In this document: one piece after another, positions 1-5,890 of the stretch
How positions within the stretch are numbered: the stretch's first letter is position 1
Layout: every line of letters starts with the position of its first letter
From: JANYJJ01 sp038241115
Lineage (GTDB): Bacteria > Pseudomonadota > Gammaproteobacteria > Burkholderiales > Burkholderiaceae_C
Reading direction: 5' to 3'
DNA: 8,713 nucleotides
Assembly (NCBI GenBank): GCA_038241115.1
Contig: JBBRGA010000142.1
Coordinates: forward strand, 1-8,713
Notes under the pieces: model-generated
What the model was told of the DNA's origin: nothing
Seen by the model: only the letters and a program-made list of their open reading frames with translations
Database searches by the model: none
Made by a program: the position numbers and the translations under genes

Positions 1-456
1 CACCACTCCGAGCGGCTGGCGCAGGGTCCAGTTGTCGATGCCGGTGCTGACTTGCTCGGTGTAATCGCCTTTCAGCAATTGCGGAATGCCGCAAGCAAAT
101 TCAATGATGTCGATGCCGCGGCTGACCTCGCCTTGCGCGTCGGTGAACACCTTGCCGTGCTCGGCGGTGATGATGGCGGCCAGCGCGTTGCGGTGCTGGT
201 TCATCAATTCCAAAAACTTGAACATGATGCGACTGCGGCGAATGGCAGGCATGTCCGACCAAGCCGGGAAGGCAGCCACGCCCGCTGCGACGGCGGCGTT
301 GACCTCGGCCGCGCTGGCGAGCGCCACATGGCGCGCCACCTCGCCGGTGGCGGGGTTGTAGACCGCTTGACTGCGTCCGCTGGTGCTGGCCACCTCGCGG
401 CCGTTGATGTGATGACCAATGTCAGATGTCGAGGTGAATGCTTCAGTCGCGCCCAT
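1..456 (-). CDS. mmsA: CoA-acylating methylmalonate-semialdehyde dehydrogenase, N-terminal part (runs off left edge)
   Basis: First 152 codons of an aldehyde-dehydrogenase-superfamily enzyme of about 500 residues; the rest lies beyond position 1. The family converts methylmalonate semialdehyde (or malonate semialdehyde) plus CoA and NAD+ to propionyl-CoA (or acetyl-CoA), releasing CO2/bicarbonate, in valine, beta-alanine/pyrimidine or inositol breakdown in the cytosol. Recognition rests on the family-typical start (HHINGRE at residues 15-21, YNPATGEV at 33-40), ITAEHGKVFTDAQGEV near 96-111, and above all the MMSDH-specific stretch LLKGDYTEQVSTGIDNWTLR (127-146), followed by QPLGVV. The catalytic Cys and NAD-binding motifs are outside the window. 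The ATG at 456 is preceded by GGAGAT about 8 bases upstream. It is divergent from the LysR gene and shares the palindrome at 540-563, which suggests control by that regulator. No frame break is seen in the visible part. Confidence 0.9.
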   Translation of the reverse strand, partial: MGATEAFTSTSDIGHHINGREVASTSGRSQAVYNPATGEVARHVALASAAEVNAAVAAGVAAFPAWSDMPAIRRSRIMFKFLELMNQHRNALAAIITAEHGKVFTDAQGEVSRGIDIIEFACGIPQLLKGDYTEQVSTGIDNWTLRQPLGVV

Positions 457-539
457 GGTGTATCTCCAGGTTGAACGGGGATGGAATGGGCGAAGTCTAG
501 GCCGCGTGCCTGCGTTTGGCTATGCCGCTGGTTTGATTT

Positions 540-563
540 GATTGTTCACAATCATGAACAATC
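540..563. promoter_or_regulatory. Nested inverted repeat, probable LysR operator between mmsA and lysR
   Basis: GATTGTTCA (540-548) and TGAACAATC (555-563) form a perfect 9-bp inverted repeat with a 6-base spacer. Inside it GATTGT (540-545) and ACAATC (548-553) form a second, tighter perfect repeat with a 2-base spacer. The 24-base site therefore holds three copies of the half-site GATTGT/ACAATC. It lies 84 bases upstream of the mmsA start and 42 bases upstream of the preferred lysR start, the usual place for a LysR-type regulator acting on a divergent target and on itself. Binding is inferred, not shown. Confidence 0.6.
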
Positions 564-604
564 CCCAGAGCACTTCTTCAAGCCAAACCTTCAATCCGAT
601 TCAC

Positions 605-1543
605 ATGACCGACACCGTTCACCCTATGTGGTCGCACCTGCACCTGCTCACCGTGATCGCGCAAACCGGCAGCTTCACGCAGGCCGCGCAGCGCATGGGT
701 TTGAGCAAGGCCGCGGTGAGCCAGCGCGTGGCCGAACTTGAGCGCGCCGTGGGCGTGACGCTGGTGCAGCGCACCACGCGCTCAGTGCGTTTGAGCGACG
801 CCGGCCAGCGCTTGGTCGAAGACACCACCGAAAGCTTTGCCCACATCGCGCGCAGCCTGGGCAACACGCGCGACCTCGCCGGACAGCCGCGCGGCGTGGT
901 GCGCATGACCGCGCCGGTGGCACTGGGCCGCCAGCAAATCGCACCGACCTTGACCGCGTTCATCAAGCGCTACCCGGACATACGCGTCGAGCTGGCGCTG
1001 TCTGACGAGGTCGTCAACCTGGCCCATGAAGGCTTTGACCTGGCGGTGCGCCACACCAGTGCCGCGCCCGACAACCATGTGGCCTGGAAGCTGTGCGGCT
1101 CGCGCACCTTGCTGCTGGCCACGGCCGGTTACTTGCGCCGTCGGGGCACGCCTGCGCACCCGAGCGATCTTGGCAACCACGACTGCCTTGCCTACTTGAG
1201 AAATGGTCCGGCGCAGTGGATGTTCGAGCGCGCCGCGGCCAATGAACCAGAGCGCATCAGCGTGGCTGTGCAGGGCTCCCTGCGCGCCAACAATTCAGAG
1301 TTGCTGCGCGATGCGGCGCTGGGCGGCTTGGGCATTGCGCAGCTGCCTGACTTCAGCGCCGCCGCCGCGCTGAGCAGCGGCCGACTGCGGGAGGTGTTGC
1401 CGCTGTGGACGCCGGTCGGCTTTTTTGGCGACGCCATCTTCGCCATCCGACCTTGGAGCCCGACGACTCCGCGCGCGGTGCAATTGTTGGTTGCGCATTT
1501 GCGCGCTGCATTGGCAGACGGGTTTGCAGCCGACAAGGCATGA
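605..1543 (+). CDS. LysR-family transcriptional regulator, divergent from mmsA
   Basis: A 312-residue protein of normal LTTR length. The N-terminal winged helix-turn-helix covers about residues 10-69 (GSFTQAAQRMGLSKAAVSQRVAELE..., then RTTRSVRLSDAG at 57-67). The linker helix is about 70-93. The effector-binding domain starts at RGVVRMTAPVALGR (96-109) and reaches about residue 300. The ATG at 605 is chosen because the HTH then begins about 10 residues in, as in relatives. An in-frame ATG at 554 and a TTG at 542 would add 17 or 21 residues, but both lie inside the palindrome at 540-563, and neither has a clear ribosome binding site (nor does 605). An ATG at 626 is also possible. Position suggests it controls mmsA in response to a catabolic intermediate; this is inference from gene order. 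The next gene starts 13-34 bases after the stop. Confidence 0.9.
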   Translation: MTDTVHPMWSHLHLLTVIAQTGSFTQAAQRMGLSKAAVSQRVAELERAVGVTLVQRTTRSVRLSDAGQRLVEDTTESFAHIARSLGNTRDLAGQPRGVVRMTAPVALGRQQIAPTLTAFIKRYPDIRVELALSDEVVNLAHEGFDLAVRHTSAAPDNHVAWKLCGSRTLLLATAGYLRRRGTPAHPSDLGNHDCLAYLRNGPAQWMFERAAANEPERISVAVQGSLRANNSELLRDAALGGLGIAQLPDFSAAAALSSGRLREVLPLWTPVGFFGDAIFAIRPWSPTTPRAVQLLVAHLRAALADGFAADKA

Positions 1544-1556
1544 GCTGCCAGCATCG

Positions 1557-2450
1557 ATGCAGCGCGACAATCGCGTCATGGCCACACCTCCCCACCGCCC
1601 CACTGACAAGCGTGATGCCCGCAGTGCACGCCCCACCACCAACACCGCCACGAGAACAGCGCCTCGCCGGGCGCATCACGCCCCGCCCAACCGCCCCTTG
1701 CAGGCGCCGCCTCCCGTGCAGCCACTGAGTGAGCAGGAAATGGATCACCTGCAAGCGCTGCTTGACCGCGTGCCCGCGCCGCTCGAGCCGCTGGACGTCA
1801 GCATGCTCGACGGCTTTTTGTGCGGCGTGTTGGTGCAACCCACTCGCGTTCCCGATTCGCAGTGGCTGCCCCACATCACCGACGCTGATGGCCGCGCCCT
1901 GCCTGCGCGCTTCAACCCGACCGCGCTGCACGCGTTGGCGCTGCGGCGCTACGCCGAGCTGAATCAGGCCATATCTGAGCGCGATTGGTTCGACCCCTGG
2001 GTGTTTGAGTTGGGCAACGGGTCGGACGAAGAAAACCACAAGGAAAACCAAAACGAAAACGACGGCGAGGAAGGCATGGGTTCAGCCCCGCCAGAGGTCG
2101 ATGCTGTCTACCCGTGGGTGGCTGGTTTCGCCACTGCCGTGGAGCTTTTCCCCGCCTTGATGCGCATGGACGCCAAACAGCTCACCGAACCGCTGGCGTT
2201 GCTGTACCGGCATCTGGACGCCGAAGATCTGGAAGACGCCGACGACTTGCTGGAAGAGATCGAGTCGCTGGAGCCGCCAGCCGATTTGAGCGAGGCCGTC
2301 GAAGGTTTGGTGCGCGCCACCTTGCTGTTGGCCGACGTGGGGCGGCCGTTGCCGAATGTGCTGACGGGTGGCGGGCAAAAGCAAGGGCCAGGCCGCGTGA
2401 CGGGTTCCCGCACTTCGAGCGGCGGACGTTCGCGCGGGCCGCAGCGGTGA
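1557..2450 (+). CDS. UPF0149 (YecA/YgfB-like) family protein
   Basis: A 297-residue protein of unknown biochemical role with a UPF0149-type core. The core begins near PLSEQEMDHLQALL (about residues 57-70), carries the hallmark LDVSMLDGFLCGVLVQP (about 79-95), the aromatic stretch DWFDPWVFELG, and the later VYPWVAGFATAVELFP segment, ending around residue 270. The SEC-C zinc tail (CxCGSGKKYKHC type) found in many YecA proteins is absent; the C-terminus is Gly/Arg/Ser-rich instead. The N-terminal 55 residues are Pro/Arg/Thr-rich and look disordered. Residues 157-172 are a Glu/Asn/Lys run (DEENHKENQNENDGEE) coded by unusually A-rich DNA. The start is uncertain: ATG 1557 and ATG 1578 are both possible without a good ribosome binding site, and ATG 1740 would give only the core. 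It follows lysR closely, and its stop overlaps the next start, implying cotranscription with the exporter gene. Confidence 0.78.
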   Translation: MQRDNRVMATPPHRPTDKRDARSARPTTNTATRTAPRRAHHAPPNRPLQAPPPVQPLSEQEMDHLQALLDRVPAPLEPLDVSMLDGFLCGVLVQPTRVPDSQWLPHITDADGRALPARFNPTALHALALRRYAELNQAISERDWFDPWVFELGNGSDEENHKENQNENDGEEGMGSAPPEVDAVYPWVAGFATAVELFPALMRMDAKQLTEPLALLYRHLDAEDLEDADDLLEEIESLEPPADLSEAVEGLVRATLLLADVGRPLPNVLTGGGQKQGPGRVTGSRTSSGGRSRGPQR

Positions 2451-3373
2451 GCGAGCGCGGCGCGGCACACCACCTCCCCATCGGCCACCTGCTCATCGCC
2501 CTGGCTGTGGTGACGGTGTGGGGCAGCAACTTTGTGGTCATCAAGGTGGCCCTGGCGCACGTTCCGCCGCTGCTGTTTGCGGCCCTGCGATTTGCCTTTG
2601 CCTTGGTGCCCGCGCTGTTTTTTGTGGCGCGGCCCGCCGTGCCCTGGACGCAGCTGGCGCTGTACGGCGTGCTGATCGGGGTGGGCCAATTTGGTGTTTT
2701 GTACTTGGCCATCAACGGCCATATTTCTCCGGGCTTGGCATCACTGGTGATTCAAACCCAGGTGTTTTTCACCATCGGCATGGCGATGTTTTTTGCGCGC
2801 GAGCGGGTTCAAGCGTTCCAGTGGGCGGCCTTGTTGCTGGCCGTGGCGGGCATCGCAGTGATCGGTCTGCACACCGACGGCAGTACCACCGTGCAAGGCG
2901 TGTTGATGGTGGTGTTTGGGGCCTTTTGCTGGGCGGTGGCCAACACCGTGGCCAAACAGGCCAGCGTCACTGCGGCATCTGCGGTCAAGGTCAACATGCT
3001 GGCTTTCGTGATTTGGTCCAGCGCGTTTGCCGTGCCGCCGCTGTTGCTGTTGTCTTTGGCCTTTGAAGGCTGGCCCGCCATCCGCGCAGGCTTGACCCAC
3101 AACAACGCCACCGCATGGGCAGCGGTGTTCTGGCAGGCTTGGGGCAACACCTTGTTCGGCTACGCGGCCTGGGCATGGTTGCTGTCGCGCTACCCGGCTG
3201 CGACCATTTCGCCGATCGCCTTGTTGGTGCCAGTGATAGGCATGGGCTCAGCAGCGTGGGCGCTTGGTGAATCACTGCCCGCCTGGAAGCTGAGTGCCGC
3301 GTTTTTGGTGATGGCAGGCTTGGCACTGAACACCCTGTGGCCGCGTTTACAGGTGCGTCTGGCGCGCCTGTAA
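2447..3373 (+). CDS. eamA: EamA-family exporter, O-acetylserine/cysteine exporter-like
   Basis: A 308-residue, very hydrophobic inner-membrane protein with about ten predicted spans, arranged as two EamA (DMT) halves. It resembles E. coli EamA/YdeD along its length: VVTVWGSNFVVIKVALAHVPPLL near the start, RFAFALVPALFFVARPAVPW, GLASLVIQTQVFFTIGMAMFFARERV in the first half, then FGAFCWAVANTVAKQ, FGYAAWAWLLSRYP, ISPIALLVPVIGMGSAAWALGE in the second. E. coli EamA exports O-acetylserine and cysteine; the same substrate here is an inference, since DMT exporters differ in specificity. The start is the GTG at 2447, which overlaps the UPF0149 stop as GTGA and so suggests translational coupling. The frame upstream of 2447 is open but merely shadows the previous gene. 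The stop codon lies in the right arm of a strong hairpin (3344-3376). Confidence 0.88.
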   Translation: MSERGAAHHLPIGHLLIALAVVTVWGSNFVVIKVALAHVPPLLFAALRFAFALVPALFFVARPAVPWTQLALYGVLIGVGQFGVLYLAINGHISPGLASLVIQTQVFFTIGMAMFFARERVQAFQWAALLLAVAGIAVIGLHTDGSTTVQGVLMVVFGAFCWAVANTVAKQASVTAASAVKVNMLAFVIWSSAFAVPPLLLLSLAFEGWPAIRAGLTHNNATAWAAVFWQAWGNTLFGYAAWAWLLSRYPAATISPIALLVPVIGMGSAAWALGESLPAWKLSAAFLVMAGLALNTLWPRLQVRLARL

Positions 3374-3376
3374 ACG
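3344..3376 (+). terminator. Strong hairpin spanning the exporter stop codon
   Basis: CGTTTACAGG (3344-3353) and CCTGTAAACG (3367-3376) pair perfectly. After one T-G wobble (3354/3366) the stem continues with GCG/CGC (3355-3357/3363-3365), giving 14 pairs around a 5-base loop. The TAA stop (3371-3373) is inside the right arm. No run of T follows (GTCTTCAAAC), so it is not a classical intrinsic terminator. It could cause partial termination, act as an mRNA stability element or separate expression of the exporter from the GST gene. Confidence 0.5.
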
Positions 3377-3406
3377 TCTTCAAACTTCAGAAAGCGACGG
3401 CTAACC

Positions 3407-4156
3407 ATGGCCTACGAACTGCATTACTGGCCGACCATCCCGGGGCGCGGAGAGTTTGTGCGTCTGGCGCTGGAAGCCGCCGGGGCTTCGTATGTGGATG
3501 TGGCCCGTGGCGCGCCTTCTGATTCGTCAGACAAAGCGCGCGGCGTCAAAGCCATGCAGCTGAGCATGGCGGACAGCGCGCAGGTTTACCCGCCGTTCGC
3601 GCCGCCTTTTTTGAAAGACGGCGCGCTGATGGTGGGCCAAACGGCGGCCATCCTGCACTACCTCGGGCCGACGTTGAAGCTGGTCGGCCGAAGTGAGCAA
3701 GCGCGGGTGTGGACGCAGCAAATTCAGCTCACCATCGCCGACATGGTGAGCGAGGCGCACGACACCCATCACCCCATTTCGTCCGGCCTGACTTACGAAG
3801 ACCAACAACCCGAAGCCCTGCGGCGCGCGCGTGATTTTTGCGCTGTGCGCATGCCGAAGTTCCTGCAATGGTTTGAGCAAATCGTGGTGCGCAACCCAGC
3901 CGGCGCCCGCCACTTGGTGGGGGGGCGCTTGAGCTACGCCGACCTGTCGCTGTTTCAATTGATCGAAGGCCTGCACCACGCCTTCCCCCGCGCCACCGCC
4001 AGCGCGCTGGCGGCAACGCCAGGCATCGTCGGCATCCACGACACGGTGGCCGCGCTGCCCAAGGTCGCCGCCTACTTGCGCAGCGAACGCCGGATTGCCT
4101 TCAACCAGCAAGGCATCTTCAGGCGCTACCCCGAGTTGGACCTGCCGCCGCGCTAG
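3407..4156 (+). CDS. Glutathione S-transferase family protein (Tyr-type)
   Basis: A 249-residue cytosolic protein with the two-domain GST fold. Residues 3-23 (YELHYWP, then GRGEFVRLALE) match the alpha/pi/sigma-like pattern in which Tyr7 would activate the glutathione thiol. GQTAAILHYLG at 77-87 is the gamma-Glu-binding loop, with Gln-Thr in place of the common Glu/Gln-Ser. The all-helical C-terminal domain carries GGRLSYADLSLFQLIEGL (172-189), containing the conserved buried Asp179 (N-capping/hydrophobic-staple region). Length is slightly above the usual 200-230 residues because of the insertion around 36-66 and the tail. The likely role is glutathione conjugation or peroxide/isomerase chemistry; the substrate is unknown. 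The ATG at 3407 follows the exporter by 33 bases and has only a weak ribosome binding site. Neighbouring a cysteine-type exporter may hint at thiol metabolism, but this is weak. Confidence 0.9.
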   Translation: MAYELHYWPTIPGRGEFVRLALEAAGASYVDVARGAPSDSSDKARGVKAMQLSMADSAQVYPPFAPPFLKDGALMVGQTAAILHYLGPTLKLVGRSEQARVWTQQIQLTIADMVSEAHDTHHPISSGLTYEDQQPEALRRARDFCAVRMPKFLQWFEQIVVRNPAGARHLVGGRLSYADLSLFQLIEGLHHAFPRATASALAATPGIVGIHDTVAALPKVAAYLRSERRIAFNQQGIFRRYPELDLPPR

Positions 4157-4164
4157 TGCGGCAG
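4142..4164. terminator. Short hairpin at the GST stop codon, between convergent genes
   Basis: CTGCCGC (4142-4148) and GCGGCAG (4158-4164) form a perfect 7-bp stem with a 9-base loop containing the TAG stop of the GST gene. A T5 run occurs only about 22 bases later (4186-4190), and no T run follows on the minus strand. As the GST gene and the small minus-strand gene converge here with 19 bases between stops, a bidirectional terminating hairpin is plausible but unproven. Confidence 0.3.
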
Positions 4165-4175
4165 ATCAGCGACGC

Positions 4176-4409
4176 TCAGGCCTGCTTTTTCAGTTCTTCC
4201 GTCTGTCCAGGTTGAGCTTGTGCGGCGCGGCGGTCTGTGCCGACGAATGGCAAAGCCTGTGTTCGCCGTTCAACTGTCTCAACTTCCGCCAGCGCGAATT
4301 TCACTTCAGCCCATTTGGGTTTGGTCGATACGGAAAGCACGGCTTCGAACAAAACGGCCAGCATGACCGAGGCGACGCCAACAAGAAGCAACAAGTAAGT
4401 GATTGACAA
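4176..4409 (-). CDS. Small single-span membrane protein, TTG start (hypothetical)
   Basis: I do not recognise a named family. The frame encodes 77 residues if it starts at the TTG at 4409, which is chosen because GGAGAT sits 4 bases upstream and because the hydrophobic helix then begins at once. Residues 2-27 (SITYLLLLVGVASVMLAVLF, then EAVLSV) form one clear membrane segment; the rest is a charged, Gln/Glu/Arg-rich soluble tail ending KKQA. The upstream in-frame ATG at 4532 would add 41 residues of unlikely composition. It converges with the GST gene and is divergent from the small gene at 4766. The membrane helix plus a good ribosome binding site favour a real gene; the short length and rare start codon keep confidence moderate. 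The helix could anchor a small regulator or a respiratory/stress-related peptide, but no function can be assigned. Confidence 0.5.
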   Translation of the reverse strand: MSITYLLLLVGVASVMLAVLFEAVLSVSTKPKWAEVKFALAEVETVERRTQALPFVGTDRRAAQAQPGQTEELKKQA

Positions 4410-4765
4410 GGGAATCTCCAGTCGAGTTCGTATCCGTTGAGGGATGAAAGTCGCGCGGCCACCAGAGATGACCCCGAAACACACCTTTACTTCGGTGATC
4501 AATCGCTTGCACTTGAGGGCGCCAAAGTGCACGCGCTGCGAGGTTTGAAAAGTAATTCACGTTTGCACACGAAATCACCTGATGTCACTTGTGCAGTAGT
4601 TGGCAAATTAATTTCGGCAACGGCTCAAGTCGCAAACTTGAGTCGTTTTCACTTTGCTCAGCAATGCCAAAAATAAGTAGTAACCCTGATCAGGCAGTTG
4701 TTACGGGTTTACCCTAGTATCGACTCCATCAACCACCGCTGGCGGTTGAACTTAAGGAGCACACG
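4410..4765. other. Gene-poor, lower-GC interval with several inverted repeats
   Basis: About 356 bases between two divergent small genes. A 79-codon plus-strand frame (4437-4676) has no ribosome binding site and no recognisable content, so I treat it as noncoding. Visible structure: TGCACA (4564-4569) with TGTGCA (4590-4595); CTCAAGT (4624-4630) with ACTTGAG (4636-4642), a perfect 7-bp stem with a 5-base loop; the perfect palindrome CCTGATCAGG (4685-4694); and GGGT-TT-ACCC (4706-4713 region) just ahead of TAGTAT (4715-4720), a possible -10 box for the plus-strand gene without a good -35. Near 4730-4748 an 8-bp stem with one mismatch lies just before the ribosome binding site. The region most likely holds the promoters and leaders of both small genes. 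Confidence 0.5.
4730..4748 (+). promoter_or_regulatory. Leader hairpin just upstream of the ribosome binding site of the 89-residue gene
   Basis: CAACCACC (4730-4737) and GGCGGTTG (4741-4748) pair with one mismatch around a 3-base loop. The ribosome binding site TAAGGAG (4753-4759) begins 5 bases after the stem, and the ATG follows at 4766. The placement could influence access of ribosomes or message stability. No riboswitch class is recognised. Confidence 0.3.
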
Positions 4766-5035
4766 ATGCACATCTCAACCATGATTCCCCCGGCCCGACT
4801 GTCTGCCCAAGCCTCACGAGGTGCCTTGGTGGCCGCCGACTTGTTCAACCGGGCCATGTCTTCACTGGCCCATTTGTTCGTTGCTCAGCTTGCTTTACCG
4901 GCCAAGACAAAATTCACCCGCTTTCAAGAAGCGACAGAAGCACGACGCCTTGCCCACAGCATGCGCGGCACTGATCGACGCATGGCAGACGAAATCTTTG
5001 CGGCGGCAGACCGCCATGAGCGCGACGACCGCTGA
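4766..5035 (+). CDS. Small hypothetical protein, 89 residues, possibly DUF1127-like C-terminus
   Basis: The start is well supported: TAAGGAG at 4753-4759, 6 bases before the ATG. The N-terminal part (MHISTMIPPARLSAQASRGA) is mildly basic, and residues 19-45 form an amphipathic, moderately hydrophobic stretch (LVAADLFNRAMSSLAHLFVA). The C-terminal half is strongly charged (EARRLAHSMRGTDRRMADEI, then FAAADRHERDD). The pattern of a basic helix followed by 'R-MADEI' is faintly like the short DUF1127 proteins (which end in reLaDIGl-R), but the match is too weak to claim. There is no clear transmembrane helix or signal peptide. It stands alone, with its own leader; the next gene (SDR) converges on it, leaving 90 bases between the two stops. 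Its function is unknown. Confidence 0.72.
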   Translation: MHISTMIPPARLSAQASRGALVAADLFNRAMSSLAHLFVAQLALPAKTKFTRFQEATEARRLAHSMRGTDRRMADEIFAAADRHERDDR

Positions 5036-5125
5036 ACGACGGCGCCGCTGAAAGGTGCTGCAGGGCGTCACTGCCCTCGGGCGGACAGTCTCCGTGTGGC
5101 ACCAAGCAACGCGTTGAATAAAGCG

Positions 5126-5881
5126 TCAGATACAGCGCCCGCCGTCCACCTCCATCGCCACGCCGGTGATCATCGAGGCTTCGTCGCTGCACAAAAAGCA
5201 CGCGGCGTTGCCCATGTCTTCGGGCGTGGAGAAACGGCCAATCGGAATGCTTGCCAAAAACCTGGCACGCACCTCGGGCGTGTCTTCGCCCATGAAAGTT
5301 TTGAGCAGCGGCGTTTCGCCCGCCACCGGATTCAGCGCCACCACGCGCACGCCGAACGGCGCCAATTCGACCGCCATGGCCCGGGTGGCGGTGATGACCC
5401 AGCCCTTGCTGGCGTTGTACCAAGCCAGACGCGGGCGCGGGCTGACACCGGCGGTGCTGGCGATGTTCAAGATCACTGCTTGTTTTTTGGAGCGTTGAAA
5501 CTCTAACTTGAAGCGCGGCACCACTTCCTTGGCGGCCAGGTAAATGGCCTTCACATTCACCGCGAGGATGCGGTCGAACTCGTCTTCGGCCAATGATTCC
5601 AACGGCTGCGGCGTGTGTCCAACGCCTGCGTTGTTGACCAAGATGTCGAGCCCGCCGAAGTGCGCATAAGCAGCTTCGACCATGGCATGCACATCGGCCG
5701 CCACTGCCACATCCACACGGATGGCTTTTGCGCCCAGCGCCTGCGCCACACGTTGGGCGGCGGCTTCATCGCGGTCGGCGATCAGCACCCGCGCGCCTTC
5801 AGCCACAAACTTGGCGGCAATGCCCTCGCCAAAGCCCGAACCTGCACCGGTGACGATGGCGATTTTGTTTTGCAGTCTCAT
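5126..5881 (-). CDS. Short-chain dehydrogenase/reductase (SDR), classical type
   Basis: A 251-residue NAD(P)-dependent oxidoreductase of normal classical-SDR length. The Rossmann motif TGAGSGFG is at 11-18, an acidic residue Asp36 at the end of beta-2 favours NAD(H), NNAG is at 83-86, and the catalytic tetrad is Asn109, Ser142, Tyr155 and Lys159 (YNASK). The tail MITGVAMEVDGGRCI is typical of FabG/glucose-1-dehydrogenase-like members. All key residues are intact. The substrate is an alcohol/ketone pair that cannot be named from sequence. The start codon follows the aldehyde dehydrogenase stop by 9 bases, and the ribosome binding site (TAAGGA) uses the upstream TAA stop itself, so the two genes are almost certainly one transcript with coupled translation. 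Together they could oxidise an alcohol stepwise to an acid, or act on successive intermediates of one pathway. Confidence 0.93.
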   Translation of the reverse strand: MRLQNKIAIVTGAGSGFGEGIAAKFVAEGARVLIADRDEAAAQRVAQALGAKAIRVDVAVAADVHAMVEAAYAHFGGLDILVNNAGVGHTPQPLESLAEDEFDRILAVNVKAIYLAAKEVVPRFKLEFQRSKKQAVILNIASTAGVSPRPRLAWYNASKGWVITATRAMAVELAPFGVRVVALNPVAGETPLLKTFMGEDTPEVRARFLASIPIGRFSTPEDMGNAACFLCSDEASMITGVAMEVDGGRCI

Positions 5882-5890
5882 GATTTTTCC

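Noticed and set aside
52..474. Plus-strand 140-codon frame opposite mmsA
   Set aside because: It is the antisense of a clear MMSDH N-terminus and has no ribosome binding site.
1353..2051. Minus-strand 232-codon frame opposite lysR and the UPF0149 gene
   Set aside because: Low-complexity, Arg/Gln/Val-rich, no domain, and spans two real genes on the other strand.
2114..2446. Upstream extension of the exporter frame (111 codons before GTG 2447)
   Set aside because: The added sequence is Arg/Gly/Ala-rich out-of-frame reading of the UPF0149 gene. Starting at GTG 2447 gives the normal EamA length and topology.
4437..4676. Plus-strand 79-codon frame in the lower-GC interval
   Set aside because: No ribosome binding site, no recognisable motif, and it overlaps inverted repeats that look regulatory.
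4698..4720. TTGTTA followed by TAGTAT as a sigma-70 promoter for the 89-residue gene
   Set aside because: The spacing is 11 bases, too short for a -35/-10 pair. TAGTAT alone may be a -10, but no acceptable -35 is seen.
5062..5077. AGGGC/GCCCT hairpin as an intrinsic terminator between the convergent 89-residue gene and the SDR gene
   Set aside because: The stem has only 5 pairs and there is no T run on either strand, so it is not distinguishable from chance in GC-rich DNA.
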